DNA of 64,000 bases from Bacteroides caecigallinarum (GTDB lineage Bacteria > Bacteroidota > Bacteroidia > Bacteroidales > Bacteroidaceae). A program made the position numbers and the translations under genes. Below the pieces are notes generated by a model, which worked only from the letters and a program-made list of their open reading frames with translations, had not been told where the DNA came from and ran no database searches. Below, piece by piece: positions 1 through 9,697 of the stretch. Numbering within the stretch: position 1 is the first letter of the stretch; every line of letters starts with the position of its first letter. The DNA lies in NCBI RefSeq assembly GCF_016901995.1, contig NZ_JACJLE010000013.1, forward strand, positions 1-64,000. Reading direction: 5' to 3'.

Positions 1-33
1 GTCCTTTAATCTGATTGATTTGACTTTGCCCAT
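1..33 (-). CDS. 5' end of an unidentified gene running off the window
   Basis: Reading the minus strand from position 33, an ATG opens an uninterrupted frame of 11 codons (MGKVKSIRLKD) to the window edge. A perfect TAnnTTTG -7 box (TACCTTTG, 66 to 59) lies 25 bases upstream, the right distance for a short-leader Bacteroidales gene. The product cannot be identified from 11 residues. Confidence 0.4.
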   Translation of the reverse strand, partial: MGKVKSIRLKD

Positions 34-58
34 AGAGGTAGCTTTGAGGATTATGAGG

Positions 59-66
59 CAAAGGTA
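59..66 (-). promoter_or_regulatory. Bacteroidales -7 box for the truncated left-edge gene
   Basis: The minus strand reads TACCTTTG, an exact match to TAnnTTTG. An AT-rich TTAGTTTA about 17-20 bases upstream could serve as the -33 element, but it is weak. Confidence 0.4.
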
Positions 67-365
67 GCAAATCTATATGATATAAACTAATTATGAACAT
101 CTACTTAATAATAAGTATATTCCAATATACATTTCTATATTTACATTTTCATACATCTAAGTTTTCATAAATAAAATTTTTATTTCAAAGTTAACATTAA
201 ACAGTTTTTTTCTCTCTGGTTGCAAAAGTAACAAGTAATAATATACAATATAACACTCAGTAAAAACTGCAAGTAAACAAAAAAGATGTTATACTATTGA
301 ATATCAATAATATAACATCTCTACAAAGTAAACTTTTTAAAGTCTTCCATTGAAAACAAGAAGGT
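67..365. other. AT-rich intergenic region, no gene seen
   Basis: About 300 bases of AT-rich sequence between the truncated left-edge gene and the end of the DUF6377-type gene. No credible coding frame was seen on either strand. The only clear structure is the terminator hairpin at 284-320. Confidence 0.5.
271..320 (-). terminator. Terminator after the DUF6377-type gene
   Basis: AGATGTTATA (284-293) pairs with TATAACATCT (311-320). On the minus strand the hairpin is followed by a T-rich tract (TTTTGTTTACTT). It lies about 45 bases past the stop codon of the gene ending at 366. Confidence 0.65.
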
Positions 366-2069
366 CTATTTCTGCATTTTACCCAATGAACGGACAGTTT
401 CGGCAAACTCTTCTTTAGGTATAATGGCTTTGTTGCGTGTCCTCAAACGATTATTATAAACTGTCTGAGGAGAACAATGCAAGAATTCGGCTATCTTCAC
501 GCTATCGCTTATACCTAACCGTACAAGTGCATATATTCTAAGTTCAGTATTGAGCAATTCTCCTTCTTTAAGCACCACTCTTTCTTCCGGTCGCAATAGT
601 GAATTGAAATCTTCAACGAAATCCGGATATACATGAAGGAAAATTGCATCGAAACTGTGATAGAATTCTTTAAGTTCACTCTGAACTATTGTTGTACTTG
701 AAGTCAGTGATTTTATATCATCTATCTGTCCAGCCTTTAACTTTCTGTTAATGCTCTTTCTGTATTCTTCCAGTTTACTTATATAGCTTGAGCATATTGA
801 AAATACGTAACCTATATATTCCTCTTTCACATAATTGGATTCCTGAAGCTTACTGTTACTTATCTTCAATTTCTCGTTTACTTCGCTCAGCTCTTTGTTT
901 ACATCTGCAAGCATCTGATGTGCTTCGGAAAGTTCATCTACATTACGGTTAAGCAAACGATTGCTTTCATCCAATTCTTTTCGTGACTTGACAAGCCTTC
1001 TATACTGGACATATATAAACAATATAGAAATCAGCAAAACTACCGACATTATACTCATTGCATAAAGCGATGAACGAAGTTTGCTTTCCTGCTCGGCATT
1101 CCTTTGTTGGTAAGCATATCGTAATTTATCCATAACTGATGAAATGTTTGCAAACCTTACCCTATTTGGATATAATAATGCTGTCTTAAGACAATATCCG
1201 ATATATGTATATCCCCTGTCTATATCGTTATATGAATATAGTATGTTTGATAATTCTTCCAAAGAAGCTATATCTCGATTGCTTATCTTTATATCTGCAA
1301 TTGCCGAATAAACCAGATATTTTATATAATTGTATTCATCACCTTCATTAAAAAACATAATAGCCAGATGGTATGAATTAATTGCATCGGTTCGCGACGA
1401 CAGTCTTGATTTTTCCACTATTTTCTGAAGTTTAACCTTAATACTGTCTCCAAATGCAGACCTCGGATAGTCTTTATGTAATGAAGCATAAAAGCTATAA
1501 TACGACGGATTGTCAGGAGTTATAAATTCCTGTGCTTCGCGTTTTAATTCCGCTACGCGCTCATAATAGGCTCTGGTAAGTTCCGGACGTTCTCCTATAT
1601 ATTGTCCCAAATGAGAATACAGATATATTTTACTGTCATAATATCTGAACATCAAGTCTTTATTCAAGTTTTTAATATCTATATCTTCAATAACTCCTTC
1701 TGCCTCACTAAGCAAACCTGTAGCAGCAAGTAAGAAAACTTTATTCAGAAGCCATTCCTGCTCCCAGTCTTTTCTTCCAAGTTCTTGGGAAATACTGATG
1801 TTATCAGTTACATAGACCATTGCAGAATCTACATTATAAACATAATATTCATCATAGAACATCTTGTTAAGCCACAATCTTTCCTCCGGTTTTAAAGCCG
1901 AAGACTTCCTTTTCCTCAGTTCCTCTAATCTGGCTTCTTTCTCCGCTACAAATTTATCACTGCATGCCAATACAGAATCAAGCCTTAATAACAATTGTTC
2001 CAATTCAGAATTAATAGAATAGGCTTCCACCGAAACCAATAACAATAGCAACATCAAGATATTTCTCAT
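366..2069 (-). CDS. DUF6377-type membrane-anchored transcriptional regulator
   Basis: 567 residues. A signal peptide (to about residue 20) is followed by a helical TPR-like region, one membrane segment at about residues 340-360 (SIMSVVLLISILFIYVQY), a coiled coil, and a C-terminal helix-turn-helix that recalls LuxR-type domains (SDSVKIAEFLHCSPQTVYNN). This is the DUF6377 layout common in Bacteroides: a periplasmic helical sensor joined through one membrane pass to a DNA-binding tail. The target genes are unknown. The ATG at 2069 is preferred over an in-frame GTG one codon upstream. It is transcribed alone and ends at the 284-320 hairpin. Confidence 0.8.
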   Translation of the reverse strand: MRNILMLLLLLVSVEAYSINSELEQLLLRLDSVLACSDKFVAEKEARLEELRKRKSSALKPEERLWLNKMFYDEYYVYNVDSAMVYVTDNISISQELGRKDWEQEWLLNKVFLLAATGLLSEAEGVIEDIDIKNLNKDLMFRYYDSKIYLYSHLGQYIGERPELTRAYYERVAELKREAQEFITPDNPSYYSFYASLHKDYPRSAFGDSIKVKLQKIVEKSRLSSRTDAINSYHLAIMFFNEGDEYNYIKYLVYSAIADIKISNRDIASLEELSNILYSYNDIDRGYTYIGYCLKTALLYPNRVRFANISSVMDKLRYAYQQRNAEQESKLRSSLYAMSIMSVVLLISILFIYVQYRRLVKSRKELDESNRLLNRNVDELSEAHQMLADVNKELSEVNEKLKISNSKLQESNYVKEEYIGYVFSICSSYISKLEEYRKSINRKLKAGQIDDIKSLTSSTTIVQSELKEFYHSFDAIFLHVYPDFVEDFNSLLRPEERVVLKEGELLNTELRIYALVRLGISDSVKIAEFLHCSPQTVYNNRLRTRNKAIIPKEEFAETVRSLGKMQK

Positions 2070-2113
2070 CACTTATCTTAAATCTTAAAAGTTAGCAAAC
2101 TCGGTATATAATC

Positions 2114-2137
2114 AGACAGCACCATATAGTGCTGTCT
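2114..2137 (-). terminator. Hairpin after the patatin gene
   Basis: AGACAGCAC (2114-2122) and GTGCTGTCT (2129-2137) form a nine-pair stem with a six-base loop, 26 bases past the stop of the patatin gene. There is no strong T-run on the minus strand, so it may be a weak terminator. Confidence 0.45.
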
Positions 2138-2162
2138 ATTCTAAGCTCATTTCACATATGAA

Positions 2163-3014
2163 TTAATCCTGCATCAAAGGTTTAAGTACCTTTTCTGCAC
2201 AAAGATATCCTTCCTCATAAAGTTCCATCAGTTTCTTTATATCCTTCTCGATACGGTTTACAACGACTTTCTTTTCCGGACGGATTGCTATAATCTTTCC
2301 ATCATCTTCCATTTTTTCTACCATCTCCAGCTGTTCATTATATACACGGCAACGGTTACTCAATAGTACACGCAAACGAGGATATCTGGTATATATGAAA
2401 TGAGGAACCTTTATGTCTTTCTCCGTCTTACGGTAACCACGATTACGGGTAAGAACGACAACATTCTTCTCATATCCCTGCTCTATGGCTCTCAACACAG
2501 GAATGGAATCTATTATTCCTCCATCAAGCATTGGACGTCCATCCACATAAACTATCGGACATACATAAGGCAAACTACTTGAGGCCTTAGCTATACGCAA
2601 CAATCGTTCCTTATCATGCTTTTCTTCAAGATAACAAGCCCTACCGGTTACACAATTCGTTGTGACCATCTCAAACCGGTTAGGATTCTTCATATAAGCA
2701 TCGTAATCGTACGGAAGAATTTCTTCAGGAAACAGTTCGTACAGAAGCTTCTGATTTAAAATACTGCGCTGATGAAAAAGATATTTAAAGCTTATATAGT
2801 TATACTTTTCAAGCATATCTATATTACTGTATTTGGCACGACCTCGCTGATGCGACATATACGAAAGTCCGTTGCAAGCACCGGCAGACACTCCTACCGC
2901 ATAAGGGAATTCGATATTGTTATCCATCATAAAATCAAGCACGCCACAGGTAAATACACCACGCATGCCACCGCCTTCAAGCACTAAGCCCATTTTACTA
3001 AAATCTACTTTCAT
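2163..3014 (-). CDS. Patatin-like phospholipase
   Basis: 283 residues. The N-terminus carries the glycine-rich oxyanion motif LEGGGMRG (about residues 12-19) and the nucleophile motif GVSAG (about 42-46). The catalytic aspartate sits in MLDGGIID (about 163-170). This is the complete Ser-Asp dyad of the patatin family, whose bacterial members hydrolyse acyl esters of phospholipids. No signal peptide is seen, so a cytosolic or inner-membrane role is inferred. It is divergent from aminopeptidase P and has its own -7 box at 3055-3048. A second, different patatin lies at 60250-61011. Confidence 0.88.
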   Translation of the reverse strand: MKVDFSKMGLVLEGGGMRGVFTCGVLDFMMDNNIEFPYAVGVSAGACNGLSYMSHQRGRAKYSNIDMLEKYNYISFKYLFHQRSILNQKLLYELFPEEILPYDYDAYMKNPNRFEMVTTNCVTGRACYLEEKHDKERLLRIAKASSSLPYVCPIVYVDGRPMLDGGIIDSIPVLRAIEQGYEKNVVVLTRNRGYRKTEKDIKVPHFIYTRYPRLRVLLSNRCRVYNEQLEMVEKMEDDGKIIAIRPEKKVVVNRIEKDIKKLMELYEEGYLCAEKVLKPLMQD

Positions 3015-3047
3015 AACATATTTCTTTTAAAACAGACACGCCAAATG

Positions 3048-3055
3048 CAAATATA
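3048..3055 (-). promoter_or_regulatory. -7 box for the patatin gene
   Basis: The minus strand reads TATATTTG, an exact TAnnTTTG match, 33 bases upstream of the ATG at 3014. It is one half of a divergent promoter pair with the box at 3100-3107. Confidence 0.6.
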
Positions 3056-3099
3056 TGTTTTTTAAATACATTCAGATAGAAAATAAGACATTTTTTTCT

Positions 3100-3107
3100 T
3101 ACTTTTG
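3100..3107 (+). promoter_or_regulatory. -7 box for aminopeptidase P
   Basis: TACTTTTG matches TAnnTTTG exactly. It lies downstream of an in-frame ATG at 3055 and upstream of the ATG at 3154, which supports the latter as the translation start. Confidence 0.6.
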
Positions 3108-3153
3108 CAACATAAATAACATATTCTATAAATTACTGTATAATATTACTGTT

Positions 3154-4545
3154 ATGTTTGAAACCTTAACATATCAAAAAAGACGCCAAGCCTTGAGGGA
3201 AAGAATGAGCAACGGTCTTATCCTTATCCTTGGAAACAACGAGGCTCCGGCAAACTATCCTGACAATACATACAAATTCAGACAGGACAGTTCGTTCCTA
3301 TATTTTTTCGGACATTCCCACCCGGGATATGCCGGAGTTATTGACATAGACAATAACGAAGAGTATTTTTTCGGCAATGATGTCGATATGGACGACATTA
3401 TATGGATGGGACCTCAGCCTAGCATAAAAGAACTGGCTGCAAGAGTAGGTGTAAGCAAAAGCTTCCCATTCGACAAACTGAAGGATGTTATAGGAAAAGC
3501 TTTATCACAACGCAGAAAAATCCATTTCCTGCCTCCATACCGTTATGACAACATGATGCTTCTGGAAGACCTGACAGGTATTAAGGCATCTATGGTTAAA
3601 ACTCATGCCTCTGTAGAATTAATCAAGGCCGTCGTGTCATTAAGGGCTGTAAAGGAGCAATGCGAGATTGAAGAAATTGACAAAGCGTGCAACATTGGTT
3701 ATGAAATGCACACCACAGCTATACGTCTGTGCAAGCCTGGAGTATCGGAACAATACATAGCAGGTATCCTGGAAGGTATCGCAGCTTCATACGGAAGCAT
3801 GACTTCATTCGCCACTATCCTCACTCAGAACGGACAGACATTGCATAACCACGACCACAGCCACATTCTGCAGGAAGGAAGACTGATGCTTACAGATGCC
3901 GGTGCAGAGAATATAAACAACTATTGCTCTGACCACACGCGTACTGTCCCTGTAGGAGGAAAATTCACCCAGCGCCAGAAAGATATTTATAACATTGTTT
4001 ATGCATGTCATGAGAAAGCCCTGGAACTGGCAAAACCTGGAATAACATACAAGTCTGTACATCTTGACGTATGCAAGGTTCTGGCTCAGGGACTCAAAGA
4101 TCTTGGACTGATGAAGGGCGATGTGAACGAAGCTGTTGCAGCAGGTGCACATGCTCTGTTCATGCCTCACGGACTTGGACATATGATGGGACTTGACGTT
4201 CACGACATGGAAGACCTGGGACAGATATATGTGGGATATGATGATGAAGTACGTCCATCCGACCAGTTCGGTCTGGCATCTCTGCGTATGGGACGCCGTC
4301 TGCAACCGGGATTTGTCATGACCGATGAGCCGGGATGCTATTTCATTCCAGCGCTGATTGACAAATGGAAAGCAGAAGGAATGCATACCGACTTCCTAAA
4401 CTACGATGTTATAGAAAAGTATAAAGACTTTGGCGGTATCCGTCTGGAAGACGATATACTCATCACTCCTGACGGTTCAAGATTTACAGGAGAAAAGCGT
4501 ATTCCTATCAAGGTGGAAGACGTAGAGGAAATCATGAAGAATTAA
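3154..4545 (+). CDS. pepP: Xaa-Pro aminopeptidase P (M24 family)
   Basis: 463 residues. An aminopeptidase-P N-terminal domain precedes a pita-bread M24 domain. The five metal ligands are visible in order: D in LTDAGAEN (about residue 248), D in CSDHTRT (about 259), H in PHGLGHMMG (about 340), E in TDEPGC (about 391) and E in GIRLEDD (about 432). The enzyme removes an N-terminal residue that precedes proline, using two metal ions. No signal peptide is seen after choosing the start at 3154, so it should be cytosolic. It is followed 22 bases later by a C1 peptidase, probably in the same transcript, which suggests a small peptide-degradation unit. Confidence 0.92.
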   Translation: MFETLTYQKRRQALRERMSNGLILILGNNEAPANYPDNTYKFRQDSSFLYFFGHSHPGYAGVIDIDNNEEYFFGNDVDMDDIIWMGPQPSIKELAARVGVSKSFPFDKLKDVIGKALSQRRKIHFLPPYRYDNMMLLEDLTGIKASMVKTHASVELIKAVVSLRAVKEQCEIEEIDKACNIGYEMHTTAIRLCKPGVSEQYIAGILEGIAASYGSMTSFATILTQNGQTLHNHDHSHILQEGRLMLTDAGAENINNYCSDHTRTVPVGGKFTQRQKDIYNIVYACHEKALELAKPGITYKSVHLDVCKVLAQGLKDLGLMKGDVNEAVAAGAHALFMPHGLGHMMGLDVHDMEDLGQIYVGYDDEVRPSDQFGLASLRMGRRLQPGFVMTDEPGCYFIPALIDKWKAEGMHTDFLNYDVIEKYKDFGGIRLEDDILITPDGSRFTGEKRIPIKVEDVEEIMKN

Positions 4546-4567
4546 TACTATAAATCCAATTAATAAC

Positions 4568-5767
4568 ATGAACAAATTTATCACACTGGCTGCACTTGGA
4601 CTTTGTTTCAGCAGCATCAACGCTCAGGAAGCGAAAGAGGAGAAAAAAGCTGAAGAAGGCTTTGTGTTTACAACTATCAAGGAAAACCCTATCACATCTA
4701 TCAAGAACCAGAACCGTTCAAGCACTTGCTGGTCGTTCTCGTCTGTAGCATTCCTTGAATCTGAATTGCTACGTCAAGGTAAAGGCGAATTCGACCTTTC
4801 TGAAATGTTCATCGTTCACCACACAATGGAAGATCGTGCCGTAAACTACGTACGTTATCACGGTGATGCTTCGTTCTCTCCTGGCGGTAGCTTTGAAGAT
4901 ATGGTAGTTTGCTACGAAAAATATGGTATGGTACCACAGGATGCAATGCCTGGTATCATGTACGGCGACTCACTTCCTGTACACAACGAACTTGACGCTG
5001 TAGCAGGAGCATATGTTGAGGCAATCGGTAAAGGCAAGTTCTCAAAACTTACTCCGGTATGGAAGAACGGTCTGCGCTCTATTTATGACACATATCTTGG
5101 TGAATGTCCGAAAGAATTTAATTACAACGGCAAGACTTACACTCCAAGAACATTTGCCGACGAAGTTCTGAAACTGAACATGAACGACTATATCTCTTTG
5201 ACTTCTTATACTCACCATCCTTTCTACATTCAGTTCAACGTAGAGGTACAGGACAACTGGCGTAATGCTCTTTCATACAACCTGCCTGTAGAAGAGTTGA
5301 TGGAAGTTATGGACAATGCCGTAAGAAAAGGATATACATTCGCATGGGGTTCTGACGTAAGCGAACAGGGATTCACCCGCGACGGTATCGCCGTATTCCC
5401 GGATGCTTCCAAGGGTGCAGAACTTACTGGTTCAGATATGGCTCACTGGTTGGGACTTAGCGCAGCCGACAAGCGTAAGGAACTTACAAGCAAACCTCTT
5501 CCTGAAGTAACTGTAACACAGGAAATGCGTCAGACAGCTTTCGACAACTGGGAAACTACTGACGACCACGGTATGCTTATCTACGGTTTGGCTAAAGACC
5601 AGAACGGAAAAGAATACTTCATGGTAAAGAACTCTTGGGGTGAAGCTGGAAAATACAAAGGTATATGGTATGCTTCAAAGGCATTCGTTGCTTACAAAAC
5701 TATGAACATCCTTGTACACAAAGATGCAATCCCTTCAAAAATTGCCAAGAAATTAGGCCTGAAATAA
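4568..5767 (+). CDS. C1-family aminopeptidase (bleomycin hydrolase/PepC-like), exported
   Basis: 399 residues. A signal peptide (MNKFITLAALGLCFSSINAQ) is followed by a papain-fold catalytic domain. The active cysteine is in SSTCWSFSS (about residue 54), the histidine in TDDHGML (about 336) and the asparagine in VKNSWGE (about 357). This is the bleomycin-hydrolase branch of C1 peptidases. Unlike classical PepC, it carries an export signal, so periplasmic peptide trimming is inferred. Codon use is strongly biased, which suggests high expression. The transcript ends at the hairpin at 5798-5840. Confidence 0.88.
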   Translation: MNKFITLAALGLCFSSINAQEAKEEKKAEEGFVFTTIKENPITSIKNQNRSSTCWSFSSVAFLESELLRQGKGEFDLSEMFIVHHTMEDRAVNYVRYHGDASFSPGGSFEDMVVCYEKYGMVPQDAMPGIMYGDSLPVHNELDAVAGAYVEAIGKGKFSKLTPVWKNGLRSIYDTYLGECPKEFNYNGKTYTPRTFADEVLKLNMNDYISLTSYTHHPFYIQFNVEVQDNWRNALSYNLPVEELMEVMDNAVRKGYTFAWGSDVSEQGFTRDGIAVFPDASKGAELTGSDMAHWLGLSAADKRKELTSKPLPEVTVTQEMRQTAFDNWETTDDHGMLIYGLAKDQNGKEYFMVKNSWGEAGKYKGIWYASKAFVAYKTMNILVHKDAIPSKIAKKLGLK

Positions 5768-5797
5768 TCGTAATATAGACTGATTACAAATAATATG

Positions 5798-5840
5798 ATG
5801 CCGGTTTAGTTAATTTTTATACTAAACCGGCATTTTTATT
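5798..5840 (+). terminator. Terminator after the peptidase operon
   Basis: ATGCCGGTTTAGT (5798-5810) and ACTAAACCGGCAT (5821-5833) form a 13-pair stem with a ten-base loop, followed by TTTTATT. A strong rho-independent terminator. Confidence 0.9.
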
Positions 5841-5961
5841 CTTTCTTTTTCCTAACTTTACAAATTGAATTGAACAGGCATACCAAGTAATGCCACACAA
5901 AAAGACAGGAACATTATGTTCCACCCCATCATACTCAGGAAAAAAGAAAAAAAATAATATA

Positions 5962-7683
5962 ATGAGATACAAATGGAATTATCAACCTCCTACTCTAGAG
6001 CAAAGAGAAGAAGCCAGGGCTCTGGCAAAGGAAATAGGTATTAGTCCGATCCTTTGCCACTTATTGCGACAGAGGGGCATAAAAACAGCCGATGCGGTAA
6101 AGAAGTTTTTCCGTCCGCAACTGCACGACCTGCACGATCCGTTCCTTATGAACGACATGGATGCGGCTGTGAAAAGGCTCAACAGCGCAATGGGCAGGAA
6201 AGAGCGTATCCTGATATATGGCGATTACGATGTTGACGGCACTACAGCCGTGGCATTAGTCTATAAATTTTTACAGCAGTTCTACTCAAACATTGATTAT
6301 TACATTCCTGACAGATACAACGAAGGATATGGAGTAACGACAAAAGGAGTTGACTATGCATACGAAACAGGAGTAAAACTTGTGATTGTGCTCGACTGCG
6401 GAATAAAAGCCGTAGAAGAAATTGCGTATGCCAAAGAAAAAGGTATTGACTTCATAATTTGTGACCATCACGTACCCGACGATGTACTGCCTGATGCTGT
6501 AGCCATACTCAACCCCAAAAGAGCAGACTCTACATATCCATACGAACACCTTTCAGGATGCGGCGTGGGATTCAAGTTCATGCAGGCATTTGCATTGAAC
6601 AACGGTATAGAATTTCACCAACTCACCCCATTGCTCGACCTTGTAGCAGTAAGTATCGCTTCGGACATCGTTCCTATCATGGGCGAAAACAGAATACTGG
6701 CATACCACGGACTGAGACAGCTCAATGCCAATCCTTGCATGGGACTGAAAGCCATAATAGACGTGTGCGGACTCACTGACAAGGAAATAAACATGAGCGA
6801 CATAGTGTTCAAGATCGGTCCGAGAATAAACGCCTCGGGAAGAATACAAAAAGGAAAGGAAGCTGTTGACCTGCTCATTGAGAAGGACTATAAACAGGCA
6901 CACGAGAAAGGCAATCTGATAAACGGATATAACGAACAGCGCAAGGATCTGGACAAGACTATGACCGAAGAGGCAAACAAGATTGTCGATTCTCTTGAAA
7001 ACCTTTCGGAAAGAAGAAGCATTGTGATATACAACGAGGAATGGCACAAAGGGGTAATAGGTATTGTAGCTTCAAGACTTACAGAAATTTACTATCGCCC
7101 AGCAGTGGTGCTCACCCGTACCGAAGGTCTTGCCACAGGCTCGGCACGTTCAGTCTCAGGATTCGACGTTTATAGTGCAATTGAGCATTGCCGCGACCTG
7201 CTTGAAAACTTCGGCGGACACACATATGCTGCCGGACTGTCCATGAAAGTGGAGAATGTGGAAGAATTCACAAGACGATTCGAGGAATATGTGACAAACC
7301 ATATATTACCTGAACAGACAAGCGCTACAATCGATATTGACGCACAACTGGACTTCCGCGACATAACTCCTAAATTCTTCTTCGACCTGAAGAAATTCAA
7401 CCCATTCGGACCGGAAAACCACAAACCGGTGTTTGCCACACTTAATGTTTACGACTATGGCACAAGTAAAGTGGTGGGACGCGAACAGGAGCATATAAAA
7501 CTTGAACTAGTTGACAACAAATCGAACAATGTGATGAACGGAATTGCTTTCGGACAAAGCTCACAGGTGAGATACATCAAGACAAAGCAATCGTTCAACA
7601 TCTGCTACACGATAGAAGAGAACTCACACAAGCGCGGTGACATTCAGTTACAGATAGAAGACATTAAGCCAAGCGGATTTTAA
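5962..7683 (+). CDS. recJ: Single-stranded-DNA exonuclease RecJ
   Basis: 573 residues. The DHH-superfamily motifs are present: IYGDYDVDGTTA (about residues 76-87), VLDCGIK, CDHHVPD (about 166-172), and GPRINASGRI in the DHHA1-side linker. The C-terminus has the RecJ OB-type domain. It degrades single-stranded DNA 5' to 3' in RecFOR recombination and in mismatch and base-excision repair. An in-frame ATG 72 bases upstream would add a low-complexity lysine-rich tail; the ATG at 5962, behind an A-rich leader, matches the family N-terminus. Its stop codon directly abuts the recQ start, so the two are translationally coupled. Confidence 0.93.
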   Translation: MRYKWNYQPPTLEQREEARALAKEIGISPILCHLLRQRGIKTADAVKKFFRPQLHDLHDPFLMNDMDAAVKRLNSAMGRKERILIYGDYDVDGTTAVALVYKFLQQFYSNIDYYIPDRYNEGYGVTTKGVDYAYETGVKLVIVLDCGIKAVEEIAYAKEKGIDFIICDHHVPDDVLPDAVAILNPKRADSTYPYEHLSGCGVGFKFMQAFALNNGIEFHQLTPLLDLVAVSIASDIVPIMGENRILAYHGLRQLNANPCMGLKAIIDVCGLTDKEINMSDIVFKIGPRINASGRIQKGKEAVDLLIEKDYKQAHEKGNLINGYNEQRKDLDKTMTEEANKIVDSLENLSERRSIVIYNEEWHKGVIGIVASRLTEIYYRPAVVLTRTEGLATGSARSVSGFDVYSAIEHCRDLLENFGGHTYAAGLSMKVENVEEFTRRFEEYVTNHILPEQTSATIDIDAQLDFRDITPKFFFDLKKFNPFGPENHKPVFATLNVYDYGTSKVVGREQEHIKLELVDNKSNNVMNGIAFGQSSQVRYIKTKQSFNICYTIEENSHKRGDIQLQIEDIKPSGF

Positions 7684-9591
7684 ATGACAGACGATTACCG
7701 TAAAATACTGAAAGACTATTGGGGATATGACAATTTCCGTGGAATACAGGAGGATATTATCCGAAGCATAGGAAGCGGACGCGACACACTTGGACTGATG
7801 CCTACGGGAGGTGGAAAATCCATTACATTCCAGGTTCCAGCCATGGCGAAAGACGGACTGTGTATTGTCATAACTCCACTGATAGCCTTGATGAAAGACC
7901 AGGTGAGAAACCTTCGCGACCGCGGCATAAAAGCCATTGCCATATATTCCGGCATGACTCGCGAAGAAATCATCATAGCTCTTGAGAACTGTATTTTCGG
8001 CAATTACAAATTCCTTTATATCTCGCCTGAAAGACTTGACACGGAGATTTTCCGCATCAAACTCCGCAGCATGAAAGTCAGCTTGATAACTGTTGACGAA
8101 TCGCACTGTATCTCTCAATGGGGTTATGACTTCCGCCCCGCATATCTCAAAATTTCAGAAATAAGAAACCTGCTGCCAGGCGTTCCCGTTCTGGCACTGA
8201 CAGCCACAGCCACTCCCGAAGTGGTTAAGGACATACAGCAGCGTCTTGCCTTTAAAGAGGAGAATGTGTTCCGCATGAGTTTCGAACGCAAGAACCTTGC
8301 ATACATTGTCCGCAGAACAGAGAGCAAGCAGGAAGAACTCCTTCATATTCTGAAACACGTAGATGGCTCAGCCATAGTATATGCCCACAACCGCAAACGT
8401 ACAAAAGAGTACGCCCAGCTATTGAACGAAAACGGAATTACGGCTACTTTCTATCATGCCGGACTCAACAACGAAACAAAAGACCAGCGACAGAAATCGT
8501 GGGTGAAAGGAGAAACCAGAGTTATGGTTGCCACCAACGCATTCGGTATGGGTATAGACAAGCCTGATGTAAGACTAGTAGTGCACGTTGATATACCGGA
8601 TTCTCCGGAAGCATATTTCCAAGAGGCAGGTCGTGGCGGACGAGACGGTAAAAAAGCTTATGCAGTATTGCTTTATGCAAGAAGTGACAAAGCCACCCTG
8701 AAGAAAAGAATAACAGACACATTTCCCGAAAAAGACTATATCCGTACAGTTTACGAGCATCTGAACTATTATTACCAGATGGCAATGGGCGACGGACTTA
8801 GTTGCACCAGAGAGTTCAACATTGATGAGTTCTGCCGTAACTTCAAGCACTTCCCTATCCAGGTAGATAGCGCATTGAAAATACTTACCCGTGCGGGATA
8901 TCTGGAATACACAGACGAGCAGGACAACAATTCTCGTCTGATGTTTACTCTGACAAAGGAGGAGCTTTACCGCATACATGAGACAAGCCCCGAAACCGAA
9001 AAGCTGATAAACATCATACTCCGTTCATACACAGGAGTATTCACCGAATATGCCTATATAAACGAAGAGACTCTGTCACTGCGCACCGGCATGACACGCC
9101 AGCAGGTATATGACACACTTATCTCACTCACCCGCCGACGCATTCTCCATTATATACCGGGAAAGAAAACTCCTTATATTATATATACGCGCGAAAGGCA
9201 GGAAGCCGACCGTCTGATATTCACAAAAGAAGTATATGAAGACAGAAAGAAAAGCTTCATCCGCCGCATTGAGGCCATGACTGAATATGCCGAAACTGAA
9301 GACAAATGCCGAAGCCGTATGCTCTTGCTATATTTTGGAGAGAAAAACGAACATAACTGCGGACAGTGCGACGTATGCCTTTCGTCACATTCATCAGGAA
9401 TCAAGCAGGGAGTGTTCGACGAGATATCAAGAGCCATAGAAGAAACTCTCAAAGAAAAGGACATGACAACATCCGCACTCATGGAAAAACTTGAATCATA
9501 CGACAAAGAGAATGTTACAAAAGTATTGTCATACCTTCTTGCTGAAGAAATCATACATCAGAAAAACGGTATGCTTTCATTGCCAAAATAA
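7684..9591 (+). CDS. recQ: ATP-dependent DNA helicase RecQ
   Basis: 635 residues. SF2 helicase motifs: Walker A MPTGGGKS (about residues 39-46), Walker B DESHCISQWGYDFRP (about 137-151), ALTATAT, and motif VI EAGRGGRDG. The zinc-binding cysteines follow (about 541-565, ending HNCGQCDVC), and the tail is a winged-helix-like segment. It unwinds DNA 3' to 5', feeding RecJ in the RecF pathway; the abutting recJ gene supports this. The tail is short and no typical HRDC domain is evident, so it belongs to the compact Bacteroidales form. Confidence 0.93.
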   Translation: MTDDYRKILKDYWGYDNFRGIQEDIIRSIGSGRDTLGLMPTGGGKSITFQVPAMAKDGLCIVITPLIALMKDQVRNLRDRGIKAIAIYSGMTREEIIIALENCIFGNYKFLYISPERLDTEIFRIKLRSMKVSLITVDESHCISQWGYDFRPAYLKISEIRNLLPGVPVLALTATATPEVVKDIQQRLAFKEENVFRMSFERKNLAYIVRRTESKQEELLHILKHVDGSAIVYAHNRKRTKEYAQLLNENGITATFYHAGLNNETKDQRQKSWVKGETRVMVATNAFGMGIDKPDVRLVVHVDIPDSPEAYFQEAGRGGRDGKKAYAVLLYARSDKATLKKRITDTFPEKDYIRTVYEHLNYYYQMAMGDGLSCTREFNIDEFCRNFKHFPIQVDSALKILTRAGYLEYTDEQDNNSRLMFTLTKEELYRIHETSPETEKLINIILRSYTGVFTEYAYINEETLSLRTGMTRQQVYDTLISLTRRRILHYIPGKKTPYIIYTRERQEADRLIFTKEVYEDRKKSFIRRIEAMTEYAETEDKCRSRMLLLYFGEKNEHNCGQCDVCLSSHSSGIKQGVFDEISRAIEETLKEKDMTTSALMEKLESYDKENVTKVLSYLLAEEIIHQKNGMLSLPK

Positions 9592-9634
9592 TCTTATCTA
9601 ACATATTCAAGCTACAAAAAGTAAGAAAAAACCA

Positions 9635-9662
9635 TTGTGTTATAAAATTTTGACTATATTTG
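9635..9662 (+). promoter_or_regulatory. Promoter of the XRE-cupin gene
   Basis: TTGTG (9635-9639) as a -33 element and TATATTTG (9655-9662) as an exact -7 box, spaced about 16-19 bases apart. The ATG follows 35 bases downstream. Confidence 0.65.
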
Positions 9663-9697
9663 CGCTTACAAACATATAAATCAAAACTTTTTTTACC

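Noticed and set aside
3055-3153. N-terminal extension of aminopeptidase P
   Set aside because: It begins upstream of the -7 box at 3100-3107 and reads as non-coding AT-rich sequence.
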